A stretch of DNA of 64,000 nucleotides from Alopecurus myosuroides (Eukaryota; Streptophyta; Magnoliopsida; Poales; Poaceae): NCBI GenBank assembly GCA_028641055.1, contig CM054059.1, positions 435,616,167-435,680,166 of the forward strand, written 5' to 3'. Under the pieces are notes generated by a model. That model made no database searches. It worked only from the letters and a program-made list of their open reading frames with translations, and was not told the origin of the DNA. Shown here one piece after another: positions 46,201 to 57,304 of this stretch (the first letter of the stretch is position 1; each line of letters begins with the position of its first letter). Both the position numbers and the translations under genes were made by a program.

Positions 46201-49200
46201 ATCAACATGCAGTTTGTTTTAGCTTGTGGTGCTATACTTGCTGTTTGGTGACATGAACCCAGAAGGTCACACATTCTTTTTTTAAGTACTCCCTCCGATC
46301 CATAAAAAGTGTCGCTCATTTTGTACTAAGTTAGTACAAACTTTGTACTAAGTGAGCAACACCTTTTATGGATCGGAGGGAGTAGCATTTACTCTCTTTG
46401 TTCTTGCAGTTACGCTTTTTATACTGGTTCCAAATTATCTGTGTTGGTCATAACTATCTGATTTCTTGGTACTAGTACTGAAATGTTTCATTCATATATA
46501 AATGATGGTAATATTAGTGTTTTTCTGCAAATATCAGGAAAATCTACCAGATTACCAGTAACTGTAAATATAATTGAAATTAAACAGATTGTTGTGGCTA
46601 TTGCGTACTAGATAGGACATTTGCTTTGATTTCCTGAATTAGTGAGGTATGGGCATATTATCTGAGAGCGGCTGATTTGAACCGGCGGGCATATGCTCCT
46701 GCCTTTTTTTTTTGAAATGTTGATTTAAACCACTTTTTAAAAGTCGAAAAAATCTGCAAAAAAAAAACAGATGCATAGGTAATGCAAACCCAATGCGCGA
46801 CGATTGAGTTCGATGACGAATTCGTATTTACTTTGGCTACGTAAAAAAAGATAAATTTTCAGTGCTATATAGCACATATATTTTTCTTTTTTACATAGGC
46901 CAAATGAAAAGTTATTTCTCCACGAAATTTTGTACTATCACAGAGTACCTGTATATGCATGCCCCTAATTTTTTTTCGGAATTTTTTAACCTTTGGAAAG
47001 TGGATTTCTTAGGCAGGAGCATTTATACCCAGGTTCAAATGACTATTTTCCCATATTATCTGCTTTAATTCAGATGAAGACGTGTTTTATGGTTTCTTGT
47101 AACACCTAATATCTAGGACCATATAGCATCACATTGCTGGCGGCGCCTTTTCATTCATTAAGAACATTAGCGACTTACAGACCAGAATCCTAGCCACTAC
47201 GTGTGTAGAACAGTACGTCATCTGATTGAAGAAGGCTTCTCGAGTAATATGCTTTTGTAGTGCATGCCTCTTCGATTTTTTAAATCCTGAAATGTGGCTC
47301 CTGTATTTGCAAAGCTTATCCATGCTTTGGTTCTTTTATCATATGCATAGTATTCTTCTATCTTAACAGATATTCTCTGTTGGAAAACTAAGCTATTCTT
47401 CCAATACTTTATTAGTTACAAATCCTGAAAGTAGCATTTTCCACCAAGTGAAATGTCCATCTAAGTGTACATTCTTGAAATTTTACATTGACTGGGGATG
47501 TTCTACTGCGAATGTTGATGTACATTTCAGGCCTAGCTTAGTGCGATGTCAAGTTTATTATTAGTGTTGATACAAATGCCAAAATGAATGGTATTTTTGT
47601 AGCATGTCATTTAAAGTTGTAACGATAACTTCTCAACAATTAAATAAGCGTTTTTTCGAAAGAAACCTGGTTGTTTTCTTATACTTATGCTTGTAAAAAT
47701 TTGGATCACATTACCCTTTGTACAGAAAATCTGTGCCTTCTATCTTGCCACCGACTACAACGGAGCCTGTGGTCCGAGAGGATTTGAAGATGAGAATGAT
47801 AAGCCTGAAGTATTCATTGTCCGTTTCCAAAGAAATGCAACATACGAGGCGCTGAAAGCTGACAAAAAACATAATCTTATGGAGACTCTCCAGGGACAGG
47901 ATAGTCCTGATGCCTCTCAGCTAGTGGCTCGGTATAGTGGCCCGGACGAAATTCTAGAGGTGCGCAATTTAATGTTGGATTAGTATATATATATATGTGT
48001 GTGTGTGTGCGTGTGTGTGTGTGTGCGCGCGCGCGCGCGTGGTAAGGCATGCAGCTCTCTAAAATATACATTCTTAACTATTATTTTGGCAGATAAACAA
48101 GTGGGTCTCTCAGGTCATCAAAGATGGAGATACTAGAGAAATTCCTTACTTTGTAAGTCACTTAAAGCATGCTCCCTTTTGACTTTCTCTAGCATGTCTA
48201 TCCCCTTTAAATAAAAGGGTGAAAACTAATGTGAAAAAAAGGAAGTGATTTGGAATCGACAGCAAGAATACCAGAGATCCCATACTTGTTTGGTGATGGA
48301 GACATGAATTGCTAGAGGGTGGGTGCAATGCAAATTTAGACGTATTCGAACACCATAAGATGTCTGCATTAAATGTTGGTTTTCTTTAGTACCAATGTTG
48401 CTGTTAGTCAAATTTCGCCTAAACATTAACTCTAAAAATTGCTGGCTGAGAGATACTTTTGCTGCATGTAAATATATAATAGCATGAAAAGTTTTACTTC
48501 ACATAGGGGTCGAACCAAGAGCTCTATGCAAAGTATTTGTTGACCTGTTGCAAGACTTGTTCAAATCTTTGTACAAATGTATACATATCCTTTTCTAGTT
48601 TGATCGATGTTAATTGCCTATGTAAGCATTGTTATACTCGTGATACCCTCTCATCTGAGCACCAAGCTTATCGTATATTTAGTTGGAACCAATAGTAAAA
48701 TTCTGCCATGAACTCTATGGTAAAGGTATCAGTGAACAGTGATTGTCGGTTGTTCATCAGTCACATTTTTAAAGACGATGTTTATAGTAAACTGCAGTTT
48801 CCAGAAAATTACTTTATGTGAAGTACACATATTCTTCCAACAGTTATTGATGCATTATACTGTCCTTTTCCTGTATCTAGACTTCGAGAGTACCAGATCT
48901 TGTACCTGAGGAAACAAGTAAGGAATGGTTAAGTGGTACCAAAAGTATCCGCTCGGCAGGGAAAAGTTTAAAAGAGAGGGTTAAAAACAATGGCTTCAGT
49001 TTCACAGACTACTTGACTGACCCAAGGATTGGTCCAGCTTTGCTGCTGTGTGCATGCATTTCATCGGCAACAATATGGTTCAAGCATAGCCAATCAACTC
49101 AGAAGACTCCAAAGGTATACATTTTAGCTTTGCCATGTCAAATAGATATCCGCCTGCACTGTTCAATAATCCGGAGCTCTGCTCAGCTTTCACATTTCTT

Positions 49201-49641
49201 GGCCAAGCCGATTACTGCTAAAGGGCAACATCATGTTCCCTGATTTATAGCATATGAGAAATTTTGGGGCCACCAATCCAATCATTCACAGATGTTGATA
49301 TGGTCTTCTGTTCATTCTTGCGATAAAACGAGTTAATGCAACTACAATTGATTTTAAGCGTCTTTTCTTGCACTTTCTATGTTTTTGGACTCGTTCTTTT
49401 TGTTGGGAAGTCAGAGTACCGTCTGTTATAATTCTCATTTTGCAGTTTCGGTTTTAATTTACTGAATTCTGACAGTATATATTATGTCCTCCAGGAGGAA
49501 GCTCCTAAAGACAAGACCGAGAAGCGCCGCCGTCCAAAGCTTAGCCCAAATCTCTTTGGTCAACCCACTGTAGAAGGCGTCGCTGATCCTGAACCCAAAG
49601 ATGCTCGTCAGTGGGAGATGGAGGACTCGGATTCGGACTAA
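40253..49641 (+). CDS. J-like/thioredoxin-like membrane protein, 20 exons
   Basis: Exons: 40253-40367, 40456-40525, 41125-41167, 41464-41541, 41644-41728, 41809-41891, 42051-42105, 42665-42775, 43162-43219, 43355-43451, 44171-44206, 44356-44492, 45429-45499, 45576-45629, 45759-45901, 46022-46171, 47726-47959, 48093-48152, 48881-49114, 49495-49641. All introns are GT-AG and the lengths sum to 2061 bases (686 residues). An N-terminal hydrophobic segment (residues 11-29) is followed by a J-like region (about 36-98: HYDALRIQRFAPVEKVVEAY ... IRYAYELLTNPVLKRDYDLFG) with the last helix conserved but no HPD motif. Two thioredoxin-like folds follow (about 133-265 and 278-364) without a CxxC pair. A transmembrane helix is at about 611-627 (GPALLLCACISSATIWF), and the tail is basic, then acidic. 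It resembles plant proteins named DNAJC16-like; residence in the ER membrane is inferred. It probably cannot stimulate Hsp70 ATPase in the usual way. Confidence in the gene model is high, in the role low. Confidence 0.9.
43777..43899. mobile_element. Stowaway MITE in intron 10
   Basis: 123 bp with ends CTCCCTCCGATTGG and TGATCGGAGGGAG, and TA on both sides (43775-43776, 43900-43901). The arms pair over much of the length (GATGTATCTA... facing ...TAGATACATC), so the element can fold into one hairpin. Confidence 0.9.
44847..45195. mobile_element. solo LTR in intron 12
   Basis: Begins TGTTGTGGAC and ends GTCCACAACA, a perfect 10-bp inverted repeat, with the pentamer GTTCG on both sides (44842-44846, 45196-45200). 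349 bp, with a TATA-like ATTATATATG near 45027. No internal domain remains. The size suggests a Copia or small LTR family. Confidence 0.9.
46289..46382. mobile_element. Stowaway MITE in intron 16
   Basis: 94 bp with ends CTCCCTCCGATCCATAAAA and TTTTATGGATCGGAGGGAG, TA on both sides. Nearly the whole element is one inverted repeat. Confidence 0.9.
46673..47042. mobile_element. foldback-type element in intron 16
   Basis: TGATTTGAACCGGCGGGCAT continuing to ATGCTCCTGCC on the left faces GGCAGGAGCATTTATACCC continuing to AGGTTCAAATGA on the right: imperfect inverted ends of about 30 bp around an AT-rich core of about 300 bp. No clear target duplication, so the superfamily is not assigned. Confidence 0.55.
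47983..48041. repeat. microsatellite (TA)n(GT)n(GC)n in intron 17
   Basis: A run of TA, then GT with one interruption, then GC dinucleotides, directly downstream of exon 17. Confidence 0.9.
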
Positions 49642-49969
49642 CGACTTAGTCCAAGAACGAGTTAGACTTAGCAAGCGATAGGACTAAATTAGGTTTACTG
49701 CCTGCCTGACAAAGCATAACCAATCTGGAAAATACTCGATCGGATATCTGATCCTTATTACTGTACTCTTAGCACGGTTGTATCCATCTGCTTAGAAGCT
49801 GACATCCTGTGAGGGAATGTTTTGCTATCCCTAGATTGTTTGTTTGAAGTTTTTTGAAGTTAGGGGGTGGAAGAGGTGGATGTACACCTCACTCGGTACT
49901 ATCCCCACAAATTTCAAAAGAATTTAAATTGTACAAACAAGTATATTATAAGCGCATGTTTGAAATATA
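49642..49969 (+). other. 3' flank of the J-like gene
   Basis: Untranslated and downstream sequence with no further gene. No single clear polyadenylation signal can be chosen. Confidence 0.5.
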
Positions 49970-50048
49970 CTCACTCCATCCGTAAATGTGAGACGTTCTA
50001 GCAGTTTAAACAGCTAGGGCGTCTCATATTTATTAGGGACAGAGGGAG
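49970..50048. mobile_element. short Stowaway MITE
   Basis: Ends CTCACTCCATCCGTAAATG and TTAGGGACAGAGGGAG, TA on both sides (49968-49969, 50049-50050). GAGACGTTCTAGC faces GCTAGGGCGTCTC in the middle. 79 bp. Confidence 0.8.
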
Positions 50049-50410
50049 TATACTACTGAATAAATAGTTCCATGTTTAGCTTCCGCTCAGAGTGTGAAGA
50101 TTCTGCTGAAATTTCTCAAGAATAAACCATTCGCATGGGTATTGGCATTATTTTGAACTAATCTTTCCATTCCAAAATTCACAACACCTTATAAAAGCAG
50201 CAGACTAGCTTTTCTATTGGTATACGGAAAAGATTTTTGAGATCGGTGAGACAAAAGAATCGTGAAAACATAATTATACAGTATTTTTGTATGTCTTGCT
50301 AACATAGTACTTTTTTTAAAAAAATAACACAATGACCAATGTTGTGTCTCGAAGAATGTCAATGCCTGATATTTCATGTACTCACAATAACACTTCAGTG
50401 GATTTTCAGG
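50049..50410. other. spacer before the Copia fragment
   Basis: AT-rich, no gene recognised. ACAATGACCAATGT at 50329-50342 recurs at 53412-53425, at the far end of the Copia array. Confidence 0.5.
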
Positions 50411-50959
50411 TAGCTTCGCGGCACATCCAAAACTTGCTTGAAATTTGGCAAGACTGGTGAGGGACTCGCAGGCTATGTGGATTCAGATTATGCTGCCGAC
50501 TTGGATAAGAGGAGATCCCTCACAGGTTATGTGTTTACGATTAGTGGATGTGCCGTTAGCTGGAAGGCTACCTTGCAGGGTGTTGTTGCACAATCTACTA
50601 CTGAGGCTGAGTATATGGCTATTGTGGAGATGATACTTGCATTAACCTATTTTGTGACAGTCAGAGTGCAATTTACCTTACTAAGGATCAGATGTTCCAT
50701 GAGAGAACAAAGCACATTGATGTCAAGTACCATTATGTGCGTGATGTTGTTGCACAAGGTAAGCTGAAGGTATGCAAGATTAGTACTCATAATAATCCTG
50801 CTGATATGATGACAAAATCAGTTCCTATTGCTTTGCTCAAGCTTAGTTGGTATCACTGCTTAGCCCAAAAGGCTATGTGGCGCCGAAGGTGTTTTCTTTG
50901 TGTGTTTCAGGTGAAAGTTCTCATTTATGCTACAAGAAGGAATTTGTCTCAAGGTGGAG
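50411..50959 (+). pseudogene. truncated Copia RNase H
   Basis: Starts inside a Copia polyprotein (RGTSKTCLKFGKTGEG, YVDSDYAADLDKRRSLTGYV, AQSTTEAEYMA). After a short deletion and frame change near 50650 it continues with SQSAIYLTKDQMFHERTKHI and NPADMMTKSVP. AAGGTGGAG at 50951-50959 is the polypurine tract. Gag, protease, integrase and reverse transcriptase are missing. Confidence 0.85.
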
Positions 50960-51292
50960 TGTTATTTTGTGGTGATCCAAATTCGTATTCGTATATACTG
51001 ATAAAGGTCGAACTTCACACGAGTCGATACCGAGTTGGAGTTGGATTCACAGTTACCGACCTAGTTAGGTCAGGACCGCCTTTATATACCTCTTGTAAGC
51101 CGCTGCACGGGATAAGCCACACATTGTAAATCCCGGCGCGATTGTAACCTCACCCGAAATAGTGAAGTATTGTTGGCTGGCGCCCGTGGTTTTTTCTCTT
51201 CCTCATTGAAAGGGTTTTCCACGTTAAAATCTCGTGTCCCCGTTGGTTCGATCTTGTTTAATTTCATCGTTGTTTTGCTATTGCGTATAACA
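50960..51292 (+). mobile_element. Copia LTR followed by primer binding site
   Basis: TGTTATTTTG...GCGTATAACA, 333 bp, with a GTGGTTTTTTCTC...AAGGGTTTTCCACG block typical of Copia LTRs near the 3' side. It is preceded by a polypurine tract and followed by a primer binding site, so it joins the end of one element copy to the start of another. Confidence 0.8.
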
Positions 51293-51294
51293 AA

Positions 51295-51306
51295 TGGTAT
51301 CAGAGC
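51295..51306 (+). promoter_or_regulatory. Copia primer binding site
   Basis: TGGTATCAGAGC, complementary to the 3' end of initiator methionine tRNA, two bases after the LTR end. Confidence 0.9.
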
Positions 51307-53038
51307 TCCAGGCTTGAAGATCGATTGGCTGGCCGGGAGACTTTCCGCTGCGCTCCCAGGCAACATCGCGCAACATCGATTGGATCAGCCGCCGCAATTT
51401 TGTGGCATCATGCAGCTGCACCAAAATCAAGCATCATGTGGGGATCTGATCTGAGAAGGTTCATAGTTTTTTTGATCGGCGTCGTGTGCAGCGCCAATCC
51501 GTCGGCCGCACTTGGATTCGTCGCCTTACCCATCGTCTCGGTAGAGTTGCTCAAATTACCGCCACCACCAGTGCGGTACTCTACCTAATCGCAAAGCAGA
51601 TCGATTTCTTGTTGCTGTCCAGCCACAAGCGTTTTGCAGCCCGCACCGGACATCCTGGTCTGTCTCGGTTCTTGAGCGGGTAGCTGAGCCATGAATTCCC
51701 GGCTCTGTTCTCAAGCGAACGCTGTGCACTGTTGCCTAGTGCCTAGTTCTATTGCACGTGAAGTCTCCTGAAGTAGCAGATCGATTCCAACAAGGACATG
51801 TACGTGATGCCTCGGAGGTTTGGACCATACGTAAGCATGTCCCATGGATGTGAAGCACCCTACCTACTACATGGATCAGATTGAATTGATCAAGTCCCCA
51901 GGAGTGCTGCTAGCTGCTACGACCTCACGTGAAGGCAAAATAGATTATTTGGTCCCTAATTTGCTATGTCCACCCGATCAGGTTACCAGGCGCTCAGGCG
52001 CTATTGTTCTTGTTCATTGCTCTGCATAAATTAATTTCTTTGGGATATTTTCTATTCCTGTGGCTTGTACTACTTTGTGCACAAGTGTGACACAAGGATT
52101 TACATATGGCAAGTCGAGATGCGAGCGATTGTTGGCGCAAACCGATTATGAGGATGCACTGGATAATTTTTTGTTTAAGGTGGAGTTTCGGGATTATAAC
52201 CCGTCGGATATTATGATGCAATATTGCTGCAGTTATTTGAAGAACACAGTTCAGTTATCAGAAGAAAAATTAAGGAGGAGGTAATTGTTAAGCCTGTTGG
52301 TAGCCAGCATATACTCTATACTCTCCAGAGATATTTGCTGTTATGCATGTGAAGGTTTTGTTCATGTTCGTGATGAGGATCAGTTGTGATGCAAGGAGAT
52401 ATGTGTCTGCTAGATACTACAACATTAGTACTGTCCAGATTCAAGTACAATTTAGTTGTCTTTGCTCTTTCACGAGAGGTCTATTGCAGAGTTTAAACTC
52501 CAATGCATGAAGGTTCATTCATCCGACAATTGTTTTACAAGGACAGTTTTTGACCATGTCATGGATTTTTCAGACGGCAGTTTTTTGTGTACATGATACG
52601 CTCCGCACCGGATGCTCTTGCATGATTTATTGTTTGCCGAGGTTTGTGCTTTCTATTAAGTAGCACGTTCAGATTTCATGAGATGGGTTCTTCACAATGC
52701 GATGTGCATCAAGATGTTGCACTATGAGCTATGCGCTCGTTCAGGCACCACAGGAGATATGATGACTTATGTCATTTGATGATTGAGCAGTTTCGGTTTT
52801 GTAAGGTCAGTGGCACATACTCAGACTTTTATTGGGAGTTCCCCAAGTTTCGTATGTCTGCTTTGTTGACATCTGTGTGTTTTCTCGACGACCTACCGAT
52901 TGATTTGCTCAGTATGACTTCATGAGAAGTTTATAAGTCCTATGGACGTTTGAAGGCACAAAGTTTACTTGTGATGACTTTAATTGAGGAGTTGATGCTA
53001 TCTATGATTATTGTAAGGGATTTCGTCTCAAGGTGGAG
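51307..53038 (+). mobile_element. noncoding internal domain of a defective Copia-like element
   Basis: 1.7 kb between the primer binding site and a second polypurine tract (CTCAAGGTGGAG at 53027-53038). It contains no recognisable Gag or Pol. The part next to the primer binding site is GC-richer and leader-like; the rest is AT-rich with only short frames. It is either a nonautonomous element or a heavily deleted one. Confidence 0.6.
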
Positions 53039-53414
53039 TGTTATTTTATTGTGTTCCGAATCCCATACAAGTGTTGTACTACAATTGGAGTCCTTACAGA
53101 CTACTGCAAGACAACCGTGCTAATCATAACATATCTACAACTCTATTTCGTGTCCGCCAAGAAAGAGAGTTGTTTGCCCCCAATATATAGTGCGAGGTAG
53201 TCATAGAATTGATTGAGAGAGAAAGATGTGAGATCAAGAGAGATCCACCAGATTAGCACGTAGAGGGTTTGTCCTCTCGTGTATTGTAATACTCCTCCCA
53301 ATTATAGTGATACGCCTTTGTGCGTGCCGTGGTTTTCTCCCGTAAGGGTTTTCACGTAAAAATCCGTATTCTTGTTCTTGGTTGATCTATGTTTTGCTGC
53401 GCTATTTTGTAACA
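53039..53414 (+). mobile_element. second Copia-type LTR, diverged
   Basis: TGTTATTTTATTG...TTTTGTAACA, 376 bp. It shares the first bases, the GTGGTTTTCTCCCGTAAGGG-like block and general layout with 50960-51292, but differs through most of its length, so the two are related families or old copies, not a young pair. A TATA-like CCCAATATATAG lies near 53178. Confidence 0.7.
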
Positions 53415-53702
53415 ATGACCAATGTAGTATTTTGGTTAAGAGAGAATACACTGTATTTTTTTTTGGCTTCGAAGCATAATCAGATGGACAGTAGTAGTGA
53501 TCGTTCACAAATCTCAGTCAAGGAAAAGATTAGGCAGTTAAATAGTTAATCCACGTTAGCTTTTAGTCACTTCCACGTCACAAACCTGCAACCAGCCTCT
53601 CCTCTGCTTCCCCCAATCCCAGTTAAGCCAAACCCCAAAGCCAACGCCAGCCCGTGACCCCGTGCGCCGACCTTGCTTCGATTTCCGCTCCGATCTCCGG
53701 CC
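53415..53702 (+). promoter_or_regulatory. 5' flank of the p24 gene
   Basis: AT-rich to about 53560, then a C-rich untranslated leader. No convincing TATA box at a standard distance. Confidence 0.4.
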
Positions 53703-56700
53703 ATGGCCGCGCCGCGCCCCGGATCCTCTGCCCCCAGATGGCTTCCCCCCTCCATGCTCCTCCTCCTGGCCGTCCTATTCGCGGCCTCGCCGGCGGCGCG
53801 CGCCCTCCGATTCGACCTCGAGTCCGGCCACACCAAGTGCATCTCTGACGAGATCAAGGTAGACTCCATGGCCGTCGGCAAGTACAAGGTCGTCGGCCCC
53901 GACCACAGCTCCCCCGACGCGCCGCTCCCCGAATCCCACCGCATCTCCCTCAGGGTAAGTAAATACTGATCGTCATCTAGCAGCCGCAATTGACTTGGGG
54001 GAAAACCGCGGCGATCTCGTGATTTCGCTGATTTGTGTGCATGGATTGACGCTGGTGCAGGTGACATCGCCGTACGGGAACAGCATGCACTACTCCGAGA
54101 ACGTGCAGTCGGGCCACTTCGCCTTCACGGCGACGGAGGCGGGCGACTACCTGGCCTGCTTCTGGGCGCCTGACCACAAGCCGCCCGTCACTGTAACCTT
54201 CGAGTTCGATTGGAAGAGCGGCGTCACGGCCAAGGACTGGTCCAACGTCGCCAAGAAGGGCCAGGTCGATGTGAGTGCTCCGCTTTGCCCTCGGGTTGCT
54301 TACTGCAGTTTTTGCTCAATTTTGAACTAATTACCTTGTTTCATATGGTTGAATTGCCCCCCTACAAATATAGTCTTGATTAGTGGTTCGTTTTATTGTA
54401 TTGAGCAAAGGGACTAGGTGCCAATTTGTACGTAGGGCCAGGAATCATAAACTTCCTCTGGCATGTGAGTGCTTGGATGTGTGGAATGAATTGGGAGTTT
54501 ATGCGTGTGGTCAGATTATTATGAAGGGGTTTTCGGGATCGGCCAGGCTGGCTTTTGTAGATTCGCTGTCTAGGAGCTATTTCAATGTGTATGGATCTAG
54601 GACACGGTTAGATTTTGTCGGTTTCAGTTCTCCAGTTCTAGGTATGCTGAAATCTTTGAGAAAATGCTTGCAGTATCTTTTAATATCCAGGTGTGCAAAC
54701 GTGGGCTCTTGTAGATTTAGATACTTCTAAGTTGAGTTACTTGGTTTGCTTGTTGTCTTGAGTGGGTGGTCATGTAGTTTTCTGGGTATGTTGAGATACC
54801 GAGGTCACTTTGAGTACGCCTGTTTGTAACCAATTCAATTCTGGTTTTGTACCTTATGTTGAGAAATCTGCCTGTGAGGTGGTAGATTAATCCCTTCCAG
54901 GCCTGAATTAGTTGGAGTATTCATCCTAGTGCCAAAGAGGTTGTACATTTTAGCGTGTTTGGTATTAAAAATTGACCCGGGAAGCTTAAGTATATAAGCC
55001 AGTTCTTGCTACTCAATTGTTTCATTAGCATATTAGTGTATTTGGAAGAGAAGATGCTGAATAGTCCAGTGGTTAGCTGAATTAAGCCGACTACTGTAGT
55101 CTTTTGAAAGATGTTTTTTGTTTCGCTAGCTTTGCTGCTTTTACAAAATTATGATATGGATGAGGTTACAACAATGACTTCTGTGGGCTCTATTATAGAT
55201 TCAGTGTTTACCTTGTTCCATGGTGTATTTTGATCGTGGGTATCGTGTACACTTCCACACGAGTTACTGTAACTTGTTATTTAGAGTCAGATTCTCATTG
55301 GACAATAGTTTTATATCTCAAGCAAGTATTTGTTCTCTTGGCATACTTGCACAGAGAGCAATATAAGAATTTCGTTCTGCGATGAAGTTTGGTCATTCTA
55401 TAATTTTGACATGCAGCCATTTTCCATAGAACTCTTGGTCATAACTCATAAGCGCACGTATAAAAAAAACAATGTAGAAAGGAGGCCCAGTTGCACACTG
55501 ACATATCAATTGCTGCTACCGGATGTCAGCTAGGCGTTGGTTCTTAAACAGTAGACATAGCAGTTCAGTATTAGCTTTTGAACACTGCTCATAAAGTCAT
55601 AACCAGCACTTCTAAGTAAGCCCCAAAATATCTGGTATTGTAAGAACTGTCTTCGTATGAAATGGAACGCAGTAACATTGTTAAGTCACCATTGTACTTG
55701 TCATACCTAGTACCTTTGGAGAGTGAGCAGCTGGTAACATGTGGCACATCCTCTGATTAAGGGGCGAGCGACTAATTGCGACTAGTCAACGACTAGTCGA
55801 CGAGTCGGTCCCTGGAGGTCGACTGGAAGGTTCGTCTCGACTAGTTCGACTAGTCTCGACTAATAGCGACTAGTCACAACTTTGGGTCGATCGACCAGGA
55901 AAAAAAGGTCCCACATGTCCAAAAAATTCCCAATATTGCTTTGACTTGGCCCAGAACCTAGATCGAGCGGCAGTTTCCCATGAAACCGAGAACGAAACCC
56001 GCGTCTCCCGCCTGGACCTCTTCTCCCTTGGCCGCCGCCACCGCTGCAAGTCTGCCGGCCGGCGCCGCTATGGCCTTCTCTCTCCCCTGTCTGCCGCCGC
56101 CGTGGCCTGCTCTCTCTCTCTTTCTCTCTCTCTCTTGGCCGCCGCGCCGTGGGCCGCTCTCCCCTTGGCCATACTACATAATACTGTTTACTCATGTCGA
56201 CTAGTCTACCAGAATCTCGACTAATCACGACTAGTCTACCAATCGCTCCTCCAGAACGACCGGTCGACTTGTCGACTCGTAATTCTTGGGCACATCACCA
56301 ATAAAAATAAGAAAGTAATAGAAAAATTACATAGATCTTGTTGGGGGATACAGCGATGCTAATTCAGCAACGGTTTATGACTGTACTAGTACCATCCAAC
56401 AGTGTCTGTTGAAGGATTATGTGTTCATGCATTGTTTGTTACTTGTGCAGATGATGGAACTAGAGTTGAAGAAGCTAGAGGAAACCATCAAATCAATCCA
56501 TGAAGAAATGTATTATCTACGTGAAAGGTACAATACTGCCTATTATTTCTGCAATTCAGAACTCTATTCCATGATAATTAGAGATGCAGCTCCTGGATCA
56601 AGTTTTTGAGTTGTCATCAATCTGCCTAGAATTTCTTGGCACTGGTAATTAGAGATACCATTCTGAAATACATTTTTTTTACATGTGATCCATCCAGGGA

Positions 56701-56842
56701 GGAGGAAATGCAGAACATGAACAAGCAAACCAACTCGAGGATGGGTTGGCTGGGGTTCCTCTCGCTTGGCGTCTGCTTGTCGGTTGCAGGGTTGCAGCTG
56801 TGGCATCTGAAGACCTTTTTCGAGAGAAAGAAGCTGCTGTAG
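53703..56842 (+). CDS. p24/emp24 cargo receptor, delta type, 4 exons
   Basis: Exons 53703-53954, 54061-54270, 56451-56527 and 56698-56842, all with GT-AG introns, total 684 bases (227 residues, slightly above the family average). It has a signal peptide (about 1-34, with an LLLLAVLFAASPAARA core) and a lumenal GOLD domain with the two conserved Cys (C46 in HTKCISDE, C117 in YLACFWAP) that form a disulfide. A coiled coil follows (about 155-194), then one transmembrane helix (about 196-217). The short cytosolic tail is KTFFERKKLL, carrying the FF motif for COPII and KK for COPI. p24 proteins cycle between ER and Golgi and help select cargo, including GPI-anchored proteins. The KKLL-type tail and sequence fit the delta subfamily. 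Intron 2 (2.2 kb) holds an inserted element at about 55764-56283. Confidence 0.95.
55764..56283. mobile_element. GACTAGTC-rich inserted element in p24 intron 2
   Basis: Both ends are packed with GACTAGTC and CGACTAGT palindromes (for example 55780-55800, 55843-55875, 56199-56240). The middle (55940-56160) is GC-rich with a CT-rich run and looks like a first-exon or promoter piece. The design resembles nonautonomous hAT elements of grasses, but I could not define an 8-bp target duplication, so the ends are approximate. Confidence 0.5.
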
Positions 56843-57141
56843 CTGGCCCATGATGATCACAAATGGTTGCGAAAATTAGAGTATATTGTTTCTGTGAGCT
56901 GTTAAGTTATATTTCTGACCGTATACTCAAATCCTCATTCAAGAAACGGTGTTACTTGCGAAAATGTCTGTCTGTGCCCTAGCTCTTGTCCAGTCGAAAC
57001 AGTTTGTAAAATCTGTCAAAGTTGATGTTTCATATGGTGCAACTTAGAGCCACATAGTTTTGTTTCTTCTTTGCTTGGGCACCCTTGCCTTCTGAACCTA
57101 TTTTTTGGTAGAAAATGTCGAGGCATATTATAGACCAGCTA
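56843..57141 (+). other. 3' flank of the p24 gene
   Basis: Downstream untranslated sequence; nothing else recognised. Confidence 0.5.
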
Positions 57142-57183
57142 AAATTACAAAGACCTTTTTGTTTTGAAAGTAAATTACAAAGA
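57142..57183. mobile_element. very short poly(T) insertion with 12-bp direct repeats
   Basis: AAATTACAAAGA at 57142-57153 and 57172-57183 flanks 18 bp (CCTTTTTGTTTTGAAAGT). Same layout as 57305-57361. Confidence 0.5.
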
Positions 57184-57304
57184 ACTTAGTGTTCACAAGA
57201 CCTAGCTAGGATATGTATTGGGTCCGTCAAACGTGACGGAAGACTACCTGTTTCCACGACCACCATCGTTGGACCTGCTAGGCTCTGACGAGTTCATCCG
57301 CTGC

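Noticed and set aside
51170..51588. Open frames across the LTR/primer-binding-site junction
   Set aside because: They start within the LTR and run over the primer binding site; no Gag similarity.
54383..54730. 115-codon open frame in p24 intron 2
   Set aside because: Not conserved-looking, lies between confirmed exons, and splicing of the flanking exons keeps the p24 frame.
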